Origin: Dryococelus australis
Lineage: Eukaryota; Arthropoda; Insecta; Phasmatodea; Phasmatidae
Direction of reading: 5' to 3'
Assembly (NCBI GenBank): GCA_029891345.1
Contig: CM057003.1
Span: 8,746,209 to 8,810,208 of the forward strand
Length of the DNA stretch: 64,000 nucleotides
Numbering within the stretch: position 1 is the first letter of the stretch; each line of letters opens with the position of its first letter. The position numbers and the translations under genes are program-made. The notes under the pieces were generated by a model that searched no databases, was not told where the DNA came from, and worked only from the letters and a program-made list of their open reading frames with translations. Below are positions 1 through 10,894 of the stretch, piece after piece.

Positions 1-62
1 TCCACATTCAACTCGCTTCGTTCTCATCGGCTCTCAAGACCTCGCTGTTAGGAGCGGCCGGA
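1..62 (+). mobile_element. SINE1 fragment (3' body)
   Basis: Tail of a SINE family repeated in this window. It carries the family's TCGGCTCTCAAGACCTCG block, followed by a degenerate TGTTAAGAGC-like motif. The same block occurs near 33460, 57052 and, on the minus strand, near 10680 and 51780. The tRNA-like head lies beyond the left edge of the window. Confidence 0.75.
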
Positions 63-563
63 CCTTATCCACTACATTCCCTATTTGTAATCGACGCAAT
101 AGCTTCAAGGTCGGGCAGGCAGTTCTTACGAAACGTGTACAAACGGCTTGCATGCAAATTGAAGACTTTTCTAGCTACCTGGTGTCAGTGATAATAATTA
201 ACACGAGCAGCGAAACAACTAACTTGACGACATACTCAACAGCGAGATCGAAAAAATTATGTGACACAAGGGAAAATAGGTTGCAATTATTCCACGTGTA
301 TGATGTGAATCACACTGCTCTGTTCAACTCTCTATCTCTCCCACCACTTTCTCGGCCTGAGTACGAGGCCAATTTTAAGGTGACTCCTTTGGTGGATACA
401 GAAAGGGGGAGAGTAGGAAATCCCACCCCCCCCCCCCCTCTCCAAGTGCCTAACCTTGCCAAGGAAATGTTATGCAAATTATTTATGTAAAGCATTATTA
501 AAATGTTTTTAGAATCGGGAAAGACACTTCGCTCCGTTATTCGTACTCAAAGTATATTAAGGA
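63..563. other. No gene recognised; contains C13 tract
   Basis: Non-repetitive AT-rich DNA apart from a run of 13 C at 426-438. Short open frames on both strands cross the C tract and resemble no known protein. Confidence 0.5.
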
Positions 564-1136
564 AATTTTTCATCACGATATGAGGCAACACTGAAAATAC
601 CACAGTAAAATTTTACGTTTTGTTAACATTTTTCATCACGATATGAGGCAACACTGAAAATACCACAGTACAATTTTACGTTTTGTCTACATTTTTCATC
701 ACGATATGAGGCAACACTGAAAATACCACAGTACAATTTTACGTTTTGTCTACATTTTTCATCACGATATGAGGCAACACTGAAAATACCACAGTACAAT
801 TTTACGTTTTGTCTACATTTTTCATCACGATATGAGGCAACACTGAAAATACCACAGTACAATTTTACGTTTTGTCTACATTTTTCATCACGATATGAGG
901 CAACACTGAAAATACCACAGTAAAATTTTACGTTTTGTCTACATTTTTCATCACGATATGAGGCAACACTGAAAATACCACAGTACAATTTTACGTTTTG
1001 TCTACATTTTTCATCACGATATGAGGCAACACTGAAAATACCACAGTAAAATTTTACGTTTTGTCTACATTTTTCATCACGATATGAGGCAACACTGAAA
1101 ATACCACAGTAAAATTTTACGTTTTGTCTACATTTT
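564..1136. repeat. 63-bp tandem array, about 9 copies
   Basis: The motif TCATCACGATATGAGGCAAC recurs at exactly 63-bp spacing, starting at 570, 633, 696, 759, 822, 885, 948, 1011 and 1074. Copies differ mainly at one site (GTAAAATTTT or GTACAATTTT) and in the first junction, so the array is young or homogenised. Because 63 is divisible by three, the minus strand stays open for 173 codons (623-1144) as a 21-residue repeat. There is no support for that frame being translated. Confidence 0.97.
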
Positions 1137-2690
1137 TTGTGCATGTATGCGGTGTAATAACTGAAAAATTATCTCACTCATCTAAAAATTGATTTAAAAA
1201 TGCAATACAAATTAAATCTTACAGTATTGTATAAGCCTGTTTTCTGCCACCGCAGTAAATGAATAACACGTTAGAAACTGCATACTTATAAATGTGTTTT
1301 ACATTGTATGTATTATTAACATGGTTAAATAAAGTAAAGAACATTTAAGAAGTCAATATCTTGTAGATTTCAATATTCTCTACAAATCCCAGCTGCCTCT
1401 CGCCCCAATTCCCCCCCCCCCCCCCCAAGACTAACTCCTGGATCCACCCCCTTACTACAGCGCTCAGTCACAAGAACTTAAGATAAGTTTGTGAAGCAAT
1501 ACCCATGCGAATCAAACTGTAACGGCGAAAAATCTCCTATTTTATTTTCCTTCCAAACTTCTGTCTTCTGATACGTGCTTTAAATTTCATGAAGGATAAA
1601 AAATATATACAATATACAAATGCGAGTTTCTGTATGAGAAATTTACAGTTCTGGCGTTTCGTTGCAGATATGAAGGATTTTCCATATATGTCACAGGCAA
1701 AACATGGTGAAGGCAAGCCATATTTTTATAACGGAGATATTTATTTTAAACCGTGTCACAAAGAGAGATATTAAATTTCGTTACCCCCTTTGATTGTACA
1801 CTTCCCGTCAGAATAAATGAGCGACGGAACAAGTTTAAGTCCCCGTCGGCTATCTTCGGCTTTTGACAAGATGTATCGCCTTGGCTGTTAGGCAACCTGT
1901 TAGAAAAGATCAAGAACTATCCGGCCAATCGTTCAGAGTTTTAACCGCGCCAAGAAGCTATTTAGCTTCTATTGGAGCATCATTCTGACATCGGCTTCTC
2001 CGAGTGAATATAACGCATTTGATTGGATGAAGCAACTCGTCCTGCGATTAATGAAGTTAATGCAAACACGTTATATCTCACACAAACTCCACACTGGAAG
2101 TCCGTTTCTCACGCACAAACAGGTAACACTTAAGGGAATAAACAACCAATTATAAAGGCGAGCTGAGCTACAGTGTTGTGCAATATAGCTTGTCTCGGGG
2201 TATGTACGCGACATTCGATGCTTCAAACAATGAAACATTTAACGAATGTGAAATTGCTGTAATTACATATAACTGTAAAAGAGAAATACACAATTCCTCT
2301 CTTAATAATTAAAATAAACCCTTTTCTACGTGAGACGTTAAGAAGTTATAATATTTGTCTTTCATTGTCGATACACAGAAATGAATTTCCTGCTGTCGTA
2401 CGCATTTGCGAAAACCAAATATATAAAACTGTAGCGGAATATATGCCTATATTCGTCAGTAAATAAAGCCACTGAACATCAATGAAACAATCGGCGCATG
2501 TAGCATATGTAATTATTGTATGTGCACATCAAGATTGTTTCTCTTGCAAATAGCTGCCGTCTGCATGAAAAGCCACGTCCTATTTAACCGGGCCAATTTC
2601 TACGCTGCCAAATCAAATCTTTACGTAGGTTTTGCATCAACTACTGTAGCAGGCAGACGTCTCAGCGCTCGGAGCGTTTCTAACTGATCA
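1137..2690. other. No gene recognised
   Basis: AT-rich sequence with a 16-C tract at 1411-1426 and no recognised gene or transposon. A 61-codon frame at 1589-1774 has no recognisable homology. An 11-G tract follows at 2695-2705. Confidence 0.5.
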
Positions 2691-2772
2691 GGAAGGGGGG
2701 GGGGGAGGGGACGAGCAAGCAGGTCTGGCCGTACTACCGGTTATTCAACAAACATCAGTTACGGCGGTCTCA

Positions 2773-2773
2773 G

Positions 2774-2862
<89 letters not shown>
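2773..2862. repeat. Compound (AT)n(GT)n microsatellite
   Basis: An uninterrupted AT run of about 55 bp passes directly into a GT run of about 30 bp that ends in GCGTG. Confidence 0.97.
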
Positions 2863-2863
<1 letters not shown>

Positions 2864-3891
2864 AAGGCAATGGAGGACGAAGGACGTTCTCAGAGGTACA
2901 GGAAACTGCACTTGACTGTGATATTTATATAAAACCACATATAAAAAAAACTATACAACTCGAATACTACTTAGTTTTTAACACTCGGTGCAATCTCGCG
3001 TGAGTAATTTATACGTTCAGTTTATCAAAGTATAACAAAACAATAATTTCAGACCAGTGCTTTTCTTTTGAAACTATGCAACAGGTTTTATATCATTAAT
3101 TGCACAAGGTCGCGAAAATGGGTGTTTTGACTCATAGCACACTGACCCGCACAATAAATAATGCATAGCCTACACACAGTGCTTACAAAACAAGAAATAA
3201 AATAATACAATTACAGTCTACGGCATAATGTTCATCTACTTCACAAATTCCACCAAATGAATCTTCGTTTAAGCATTCTTGCCGTGCTAAACGGTAGTTT
3301 ATGTGAAATTTTGGCCTACATACGCCTGTGTGTTCAAATTAAAAAGCTCAAGAAAATCACAGTAAACATTTAGATGTTATATAAAAAGGTGTCAATTATC
3401 TTGTCGGTTTATGCATTGTTTCTAAAATTTCGATTCACGTGCAAAATTAATGCCACCTGTGCAGATGTTTTTCCAAATAATGCTGGCTTCAGCAGACGGT
3501 GTATCCAATAATAAAATATTGCTGTAGCATTTATGATGCAGCTATTTGTACTAAATTAACAGGCCGTAATAAACGCTTGCCTATAATTTATGCCAGTAAA
3601 TGTTATGCCGAATGCAATGTTCATTATGAGAAGATATTTTCTTGATTATGAAACAAAGAATGTGCAAATGTGTAATCCTATTTGAAAAGTATTACAAACT
3701 AAAACATCAACAGTTAAAAATGATATGCCTTTCTAATTATTTGGCAAACAGATTAAAAACTAACGCTATCGTTATAGTAATAGGTAAAATTAGTTTGTTG
3801 CTGTTGAAGTTAAGGCCACACGTATTTACTCAAAAAGTTGTAGGTTCGATTTATAATTATAACGTATTTATTTAAATATAATCTATACTAC
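2863..3891. other. No gene recognised
   Basis: AT-rich DNA. A 77-codon frame at 3642-3875 is lysine- and isoleucine-rich, as expected from base composition, and is not recognised. The stretch ends at the putative Helitron insertion point, with an A at 3891. Confidence 0.5.
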
Positions 3892-6524
3892 TAAATAAAA
3901 TATAAGTATCTGTCTGTAATTTCCGATTTTTTCAGTTCTAATTATTTTATATAGTATTATTGATAACTCAGCCATATAAAATGTTTATTTTTTTCGTGTC
4001 TGTCTGTCCGAACGGATTTCACTCAAAAACGTATTGTCATCAAATGTACGCAGTATATAAATAATAAACCCAGGACCAACGTAGCCTTCGTTTCATTGAA
4101 ATATCTCAAATGGTTCCCGAAAATTGATGATCAGATATATAAATAGGTATTGGATTACAATTTTCTTATGACTACTTCAAACAATACCATAGTCAAAATT
4201 TTTTTCTCGTTATTTCTCATTTCGTTTTTGTCTATGGGCTGTAAACCTTTCCTTCCAAAAAGCCATAGTGGCTAGAGTTATTCCAAGTGGGGCCGCAGTA
4301 GCTCAGTGGCTAGAGCACCCTATAAGAGGGCCTCAGAATCTCAGTGGCTAGAGAATCCAATATGGGTGCAGCAGAATCTCAGGGAATAGATAACCCAATA
4401 GTGGTGCCGCAGCTGGTCAGAGGGTAGAACACTCAATAGTGGGGCCCCAGTAGCTCAGTGGGTAGAGTATTCAATAGTGGAGCCACAGCTGGTCGGGGAC
4501 TAGAGCACCAAATATTGGGGCTGCAGTAGCTTAGTGGATAGAGCACCCAATAAGGGGGCCACAGTAGCTCAGTGGCTAGAGAACCCAATAGTGGGGTTGC
4601 AGTAGCTCAGTGGGTAGAGAACCCAATAGTGCGGTCGCAGAAACACAGTGGGTAGAGAACCCAATAGGGGACCGCAGAAACTCAGTGGGTAGGGAACCCA
4701 ATTATGGTGCCGCAGTAGCCCAGTGGCTAGAGGACCCAATAAGGGGGCCGCAATAGCTCAGTGGCTAGAGAACCCAATATTTGAGCCGTAGCTGGTAAGG
4801 GGCTAGAGCACCCAATAGTGGGGACACGGCTGGTCGGGGGCTAGAGCACCACATATTGGGGCCGCAGTAGTTCAGTGGCTAGAGCACCCAATAAGGGGGC
4901 CGCAGTAGCTCAGTGGATAGAAAACCATATGGTGGGGCCGCAGCTGATCAGGGCTAGCACCCAATAGTGAGGCTGCAGAAGCGCAGTGGGTAGAGAACGC
5001 AATAGTGGGACCACAGCTGGTCGGGGGCTAGAGAACCACATATTGGGGCCACAGTAGCTCAGTGGATAGAGCACTCAATAGTGAGGCTGCAGTAGCTCAG
5101 TGAGTAGAGAACCCAATAGTGGGATGCATCTGGTCAGGGGCTAGAGCACCCAATAGTTGGGCCGCACTAGCTTAGTGGGCAGAGAACCGAAAAGTGGGGC
5201 CGCAGCTGGTCAGGGGCTTGAGCACCTAATAGTGGGGCCGCAGAAACTCAGTGTGTAGAGAACCCAATAGTGGTGCCGCAGTAGCCCAGTGGTTAGATAA
5301 CCCAATAGTGGGGCCGCAGAAACTCAGTGTGTAGGGAACCACATAGTGATGCCGCAGTAGCCCAGTGGCTAGAGAACCCAATATTGGGGCCGTAGCTGGT
5401 CAGTGGCTAGAGCACCCAATAGTGGGGCAGCAAAAGCTCAGTGGCTAGAGAATCAAATATTGGGTCCGCAGCTGGTCAGGGTCTAGAGCTCCCAATAGTG
5501 GGACCGCAGTAGCTCAGTGGGTAGAGAATCCAATAGTGGGGCCGCAGTCGCTCAGTGGCTAAAGCACCAAATAAGGGGGCTGCAGTAGCTCAGTGGGTAG
5601 AGAACCCAATAGTGGGGCCGCAAATTATCAGGAGGTAGAGCACCCAATAGTGGGGCCTCAGAAGCTCAGTGGCTAGAGAACCAAATATTGGGGCCGCAGC
5701 TGGTCAGGGGTTAGAGCACCCAATAGTGGGGCCGTAGTAGCTCAGTGGCAACTGTGGGGCCGCATAAACTCAGTGGGTCGAGAACCCCATAGTGTGGCCG
5801 CAGTAACCCAGTGGCTAGATAACTAAATAGTGGGACGGCTGCTGGTAGAGGGCTAGAGTACCCAATTTTGGGTCCGCAGTAGCTCAGTTGCTAGAGCATC
5901 AAATATGGTTGCCGCAGTATCTCAGTGGCTAGAGAACCTAATAATGGGGCTGCAGAAACTCAGTGTGTAGAGAACCCTATAGTCGGGCCGCACTAACCCA
6001 GTTGCTAGAGCACCCAATATTGGGCCTCAGCTGGTCAGGGGCTAGAACACGCAATTGTGGGGCCGCAGTAGCTCAGTGGTTAGAGAACCCAATATTGGGG
6101 CCGCAGTATTTCAATGACTGGAGCACCCAATAATGTAGCCGCAGTATCTCAGTATCTAGAGAACCCAAATAAAGTTGCCAGATCAATTCAAAGTTCTAAA
6201 TATCATGCTAACATAAAACATGTGCGAATCGATGGCAGGGAGTAATTTAATAACTCCATTAATCCAGAAAGAAGAAATATTATGATTTTAAACATAAAAC
6301 TCAATGAAACTATTGTGGGCTTTATTCTAATAACTTAAAAACAATCATGCGAATGAAGTCAAACAGGTCAGCTTGTATAAAATATAATTCTTTGTATTAT
6401 AGTTGTGGTGTAAATATATTTATGTTAAGCTATATTCTTTAGGGAAAAAACGAGAATAATGACATCCACAAAGAATTCTGTGAAACCAAGACATGCGAGG
6501 AAACTTTACAGGGTACGCCACTAG
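3892..6524 (+). mobile_element. Probable non-autonomous Helitron-like element
   Basis: The left end reads TCTATACTACTAAATAAA, very like the common animal Helitron 5' end (TC start, TCTATACTA core). The right end reads GGGTACGCCACTAG, ending in CTAG as expected for Helitron CTRR termini. The host flanks are A on the left and T on the right, the usual Helitron target. Only a weak 7-bp stem (CTGTGAA with TTTACAG) precedes the 3' end, short of the usual strong hairpin. No Rep/helicase coding sequence is present, so it would depend on another element. Most of the body is the 38-bp array described separately. An alternative is chance resemblance of the two ends. Confidence 0.6.
4262..6170 (+). repeat. 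38-bp tRNA D-arm-like tandem array, about 50 units
   Basis: A degenerate tandem array with a 38-bp period. The commonest unit contains TAGCTCAGTGGCTAGAGCA, which fits the tRNA A-box consensus (TRGCNNAGYNGG) and can form a 4-bp D-stem, GCTC with GAGC, around an AGTGGCTA loop. Units are joined by a linker like ACCCAATAGTGGGGCCGCAG. A second unit type has CTGGTCAGGGGCTAGAGC in the same place. No B-box (GGTTCGANTCC) is seen, so these are not whole tRNA genes. Divergence between units is substantial, so the array is old. It fills most of the Helitron-like element around it. Confidence 0.95.
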
Positions 6525-7277
6525 TTATTCGAAACACTTTCTGAATAATTTTAAACATTAACAATTAAAACTTTATACTCAACGTATAATATATAAACCA
6601 TTTATTTATTTTTCTTACCATAATTTTATTTTCTGTTATAAACAATATATTTGGATAATAGTGTGGTGCTGCTGTATGTAACGGTTGTTAAATAACTTTA
6701 AATAAAGGATTGTTTCACCATATTTCCTTTATTAACTAGAAACATTCAATTCAATTTAACTTTAAGCTACTTTCCTTGGGATAATGGGCTTCTGTAATCA
6801 TGAAAATGTCTGTCTATGATGTACTGTATGTCCGCTCATAATAGCATTCGAACCCGTGAAACATATTTCACCAAATTCGGTACACATATCACTTAGTAAG
6901 AACATCCAATTTTACAATGTTCTGCCAAGCAGTTTGATTACTTTCAAAACGGTTGCTATTTTAATACATGTACGTCTTTAACCTAGGAAGGTACGTTCTT
7001 ATTGGTTCGCCGTTGTTGAAGGTATCACATCATGAAAACAATAAGCTTTTATATCATATCTTCGGAAATTTCATAATTGATTCCTGCCTCATTTTGCAGG
7101 TAACTAGTACCTTTAAGGCATATAGTAGACCATGGTAAATTATACATTTAAGATTAATGTGGAACTTACTATATTTTCAAAACGGTGCCAAATATTTTTT
7201 TAAATCTGATATATATGTATGTATGTTTATATATCCACACACATACATATAATATAATTATATTATATTTTATATGA
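6525..7277. other. AT-rich sequence with dispersed-repeat-like motif
   Basis: No gene recognised. Near 6866 there is a motif (TTTCACCAAATTCGGTACAC) related to the ACCAAACTTGGT motifs of the following tandem duplication, so the repeat may begin here in a more decayed form. A simple AT/GT-rich patch lies at 7209-7275. Confidence 0.45.
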
Positions 7278-7970
7278 AGAACGTATCGCCTAAAAACATT
7301 AAATAGGCCAAGAAATAACCAATTTCGTTTACCATTTTGTAATATAGCGCAGCACGAAAAAATAAAATTATTGTGTCGTAACTCGGAAAACAATCGACAC
7401 ATTCCTACCAAATTTGACAAACAAGAAGTACTTTGATTTGAATTAATTGGGCCAGGCATTTATTTTCAATTTGGTAGCAATATAGACATTTTGATACCTA
7501 TGTTGTGTCTATAAAACGATGTGACCAATTTCAACCAAACTTGGTATACAGTATCTAATAATATGTATGCAATGTTAACATATGCGATTTAAATGTGTAA
7601 GAAACTTTTTTTTCAACATGGTGACTGTATAAATATTTTAGGTTCATTTGGTGTACAGTGTACCATACTGTTTGACCAATTTCAACCAAACTTGGTGTGT
7701 TGAACGTATCACCTACAGGTATTAAACATGCTGGTACATTGTCTCATTTGTCCGCTATATTGTACGGTAGCGCTTCACGACATTATATTGTGTCAAATGT
7801 CGGGAAACAATCAACTTATTATTATCTAATCAGGCAAACAAGAATCACCACGGTGATCAAATAAACATACATGTTTTACGTGGGTCGGTCACTTATTTTT
7901 AAAATGATGGTCATATGAACATTTTGATTACTTATCTGTAACCACGAAACCGTGTAACCAAGGAACGAAA
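7278..7970 (+). repeat. Degenerate ~424-bp tandem duplication
   Basis: The segment starting GAACGTATCGCCTA at 7278 recurs from 7702 as GAACGTATCACCTA. Within both copies the same order of motifs is kept: ATTGTGTC followed by a GGAAAACAATC-like block, then ACATTTTGAT. The motif GACCAATTTCAACCAAACTT occurs at about 7521 and 7675. The second copy is incomplete. This looks like part of an old dispersed or satellite-like insect repeat; family unknown. Confidence 0.7.
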
Positions 7971-9097
7971 AAACAATGAGTGCGTGCCAGGGGGAGGGGG
8001 GTGGTCATATAATTTTGAAATATTGCCCATGTACTAGTGAATGTTATCGGAAATTTGATCGAAATAACACAGCACATTGAAAATAAACATTCGAATGAAA
8101 TGAGGCTTTATCTGTGCTTTAAGCAAAACATGTTATACAATACAAAATATCTGGAAGAATTACTTTCTGAGCCCATATTGGCAGGTAAAATGTTGTTTAA
8201 CATAAAATAATACAGGAATTATCAAAGTCATCCAGCTTAACTTTCTTTTTATCGTTGATAAAGTGGGTACTTATATTCGCAAATGTATGTCCCATAGAGT
8301 TTAACTGTGTGAAATTTCTCAGTCATGAAAATATCGACACAATGAATCGAAACATTTTTTGTAAAACATTTTATTCTCTACACAATTACCAATGCAGAAA
8401 AATATATTGTAGCTGTTTGTTAAAAACTGGATTCATTTCTTTAATCGGGAACCATTTTGTATTAAGAGAGACCTTGTACAACTAAGATGCCTGAGGGCAT
8501 CTCGCTTGTTTTCTGACAGCTTTGACAAGTTCAAGTGTCAGATTAAAAAACTTTATAAGCTAGTTCACTTAATCGTCCTAAATGTGTATATTTTCTTCGC
8601 TTTATACGATAACATTTACAGAGCACGTCCCTCTAGGAAATTGAATAACGGGGGTGAAGGAACTGTCTGTGGCCTTCTACGATACTGTAGTCCAAACATA
8701 ATGACGTAAGTTGCAGCGTTTGTTTCGCTGCTGCATGCGTCTCCGAACTGAAACGTCACCTCCTCGCTCGCTTAACACAGCAGTAGAAATTGGTATACTT
8801 GATTACCATGGTTTTATTGGGCAGTCTGCATTAAAATATTTGACATAAAATGGCATTACAGCATTAGACTTGGATGGAAGTACGGCCTCTGCTTCTACAT
8901 GGCGGTATTCAAGGAAGCAAGATTGTTTGCCTTTCTTGCTGACTTAACGAAGCACTAAAATACAAGTAAAATAGCATTAATGCGGAGCTTCACGTTTATC
9001 TTGTCACTTTTACAAAAGAAAAGGAAAAGTTATTCCTCTGGGAATACCAGCTCGCCAAGAAAAGTGATGTGTATTTTTATAATAATTAATCGCTTAT
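7971..9097. other. No gene recognised
   Basis: AT-rich sequence. A 76-codon frame (8255-8485) and a 67-codon frame (8506-8709) are not recognised. A more GC-rich patch at 8700-8770 has no identifiable feature. Confidence 0.5.
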
Positions 9098-9315
9098 ATG
9101 AGCTGTTGTGTTGTAACTGTGAGCCTACTCGCCTCGCACCTTGACAAACCAGGGTCAAATCCGTATTTTCGTATGTAGGAAACATGGCGGGCGTTTCTGT
9201 TGGCCGGTGGATAGTGTCGGGGTACTCCCGATACTCAGTTTTCTGTCGCTGCTCCATCTCTACCTCTCTTCACCACCATCAGCTCTGAAGACCTAAGCTG
9301 TTAAGCGCAGCTTAC
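9098..9315 (+). mobile_element. SINE1 copy, tRNA-derived, decayed
   Basis: Order of recognisable parts: a degenerate A-box region (about 9100-9135, with GCCTACTCGCCTCGCACC), a B-box-like AGGGTCAAATCC at 9151-9162, TTTTCGTATGTAGGAAAC, a CGGGGTACTCCCG block, GCTGCTCCAT, and the 3' block AGCTCTGAAGACCTAAGCTG. The order matches the better preserved copy at 22974-23227. It is among the most diverged copies here. Confidence 0.8.
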
Positions 9316-10649
9316 GTCTCTCTCGTGTCACTGGTGTTAATTTAAGACTCTATTTCACCTACATACAGTATTTCACATCTAAATTGTTCATCTCCGTTCT
9401 CAATTCATGTTAATTTTGTAACCAAGTACCATATGTTACTTGAAAATGCCACTTAGATATGACGTTAAATACGGGTTTTGTACGTGCCTTATTAAAGCTT
9501 TCCTATTATGCCTTATATGTTTTAACTTGCCAAATGAATTATGATTATGTTCGGAACCATGAGTCTTTGTGGAAGACTTTTTTTTCTTACAAAACTCGCA
9601 AATACTCAGCTTCGGTTAATATTGTGGTCTGTAATACACAGACTCCATTTCCCTTGTTAGTGTTAATACTTCCAGCCCTACAATTAAGTGTTTGGTGAGA
9701 AAATTAGAATACATTACAAAAATTTAAAAGAGAAGACATATGACATGAAAAAGTATATAGGAAAAATTACACTGCACTTGCGGCGTATTACATTGCTTAG
9801 TTAAACTATATTTTTGTTAGTCTAATGTATAGGTGTAACTATGAATAAATACATTATTAAAAACTATCTCAACATGTTTGCACCCTAACTTTGCTTTCCA
9901 AAGATATTTTTGCATGAACAAATAATGAAGTCGATTTTATTTCCTAAGTGAGAATTTGTTTGAGTAAATAAGCCTAGTAGACGTATTTCTATACAAGGTG
10001 TGCCTAGTGCCGAGACAAAACAAACAAGCAGTCAGGTAGTTTACCCCATTCAACCGCTTCATAGTCCGCCTGGCTGTATGAGGTTCCCACTGCTTGCAGC
10101 TCGCACTACTGTCCGCGCCATACATCGTGGCCCTTGAGCTCCCTCGTCCGTCAGTAATGGGCTGGACACGGACGGCCGCTGCAGAGGGCGGATATTACTA
10201 ACGGCACGGTTATCTATACTCTTTACTGAAAGCATTTTCCAGGGTGTCCGTTGGATGATTTCACACTAAAGACTGGTTCAGTTCACATTCTCGCCAAACG
10301 AAGCTGTCCAAATGCAAACAGATATTCAGCATTACCGTTTTCTGCATGGGGGAAAGTTCAGTTTACGAATATAGGATTACGATCTAAATACATGACAAGG
10401 AAATAGAAGCTAAATATATTTTTACTTTACTGTTTGGTAATCAGAAAATGTTACAAATGTATTATGAAATAGGCCTAATTTTAAAGTTGTCTCAGAGGTA
10501 AGTTTCTGAAGGAAAGACTGCACACTTGTTCAGTACCTTAGACATAAAGACAATGATGCATGTGATGCGCGTGCGTGGGTCGTCCGCAGCGTCTCGCCCT
10601 TCTAGACAAAATACGTCCTCGTAGGCGGAATGCTTGATGAACGAGTGAA
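9316..10649. other. No gene recognised
   Basis: AT-rich with a GC-richer patch at about 10030-10200. Part of that patch (CACTACTGTCCGCGCCATAC) resembles GCTACTGTCTGCGCCAGACC at about 11352, suggesting an unclassified dispersed repeat. A 79-codon frame at 9459-9698 has no recognised homology. Confidence 0.45.
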
Positions 10650-10894
10650 GAGATTTGGGCGGCTCTTAACACCGAGGTCTTGAGAGCCCTTTAGGGCAAA
10701 GCGTGATGAGTATGGTGCAGCGCCGGAATAAAAGGGTGGGGGAAATGGGAGATCAGTGAGAAAACCCGCCGACCAGCGGCATCGTCCTGCACACTTCCCA
10801 CATGCGAAAATCCGGGGGTAATCTGGCCGTGAATCGAACCCGGTTTGCCATGGTGGGAGGAGAGTAGTCTAACCACTACACTACCGTGGCCCCA
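10650..10894 (-). mobile_element. SINE1 copy, tRNA-derived, nearly full length
   Basis: Minus-strand copy. The head at about 10860-10894 reads GGCCACGGTAGTGTAGTGG (A-box region), with a B-box at 10831-10842 (GGGTTCGATTC on the minus strand). The body carries CGCATGTGGGAAGTGTGCAG, an ATCTCCCATTTCCCCCACCC-type block, CGGCGCTGCACC and the 3' block ending GCCGCCCAAATCT. The spacing of A and B boxes supports a tRNA-derived Pol III promoter. Confidence 0.88.

Noticed and set aside
564..1136. CRISPR array
   Set aside because: The repeats are contiguous near-identical 63-bp units without unique spacers, in eukaryotic DNA.
623..1144. 173-codon minus-strand open frame with 21-residue repeats
   Set aside because: It is a by-product of the 63-bp array, whose period is divisible by three; no domain or expression evidence.
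4262..6170. Cluster of tRNA genes
   Set aside because: Units are 38 bp with only a D-arm-like half; no anticodon arm, T-arm or B-box.
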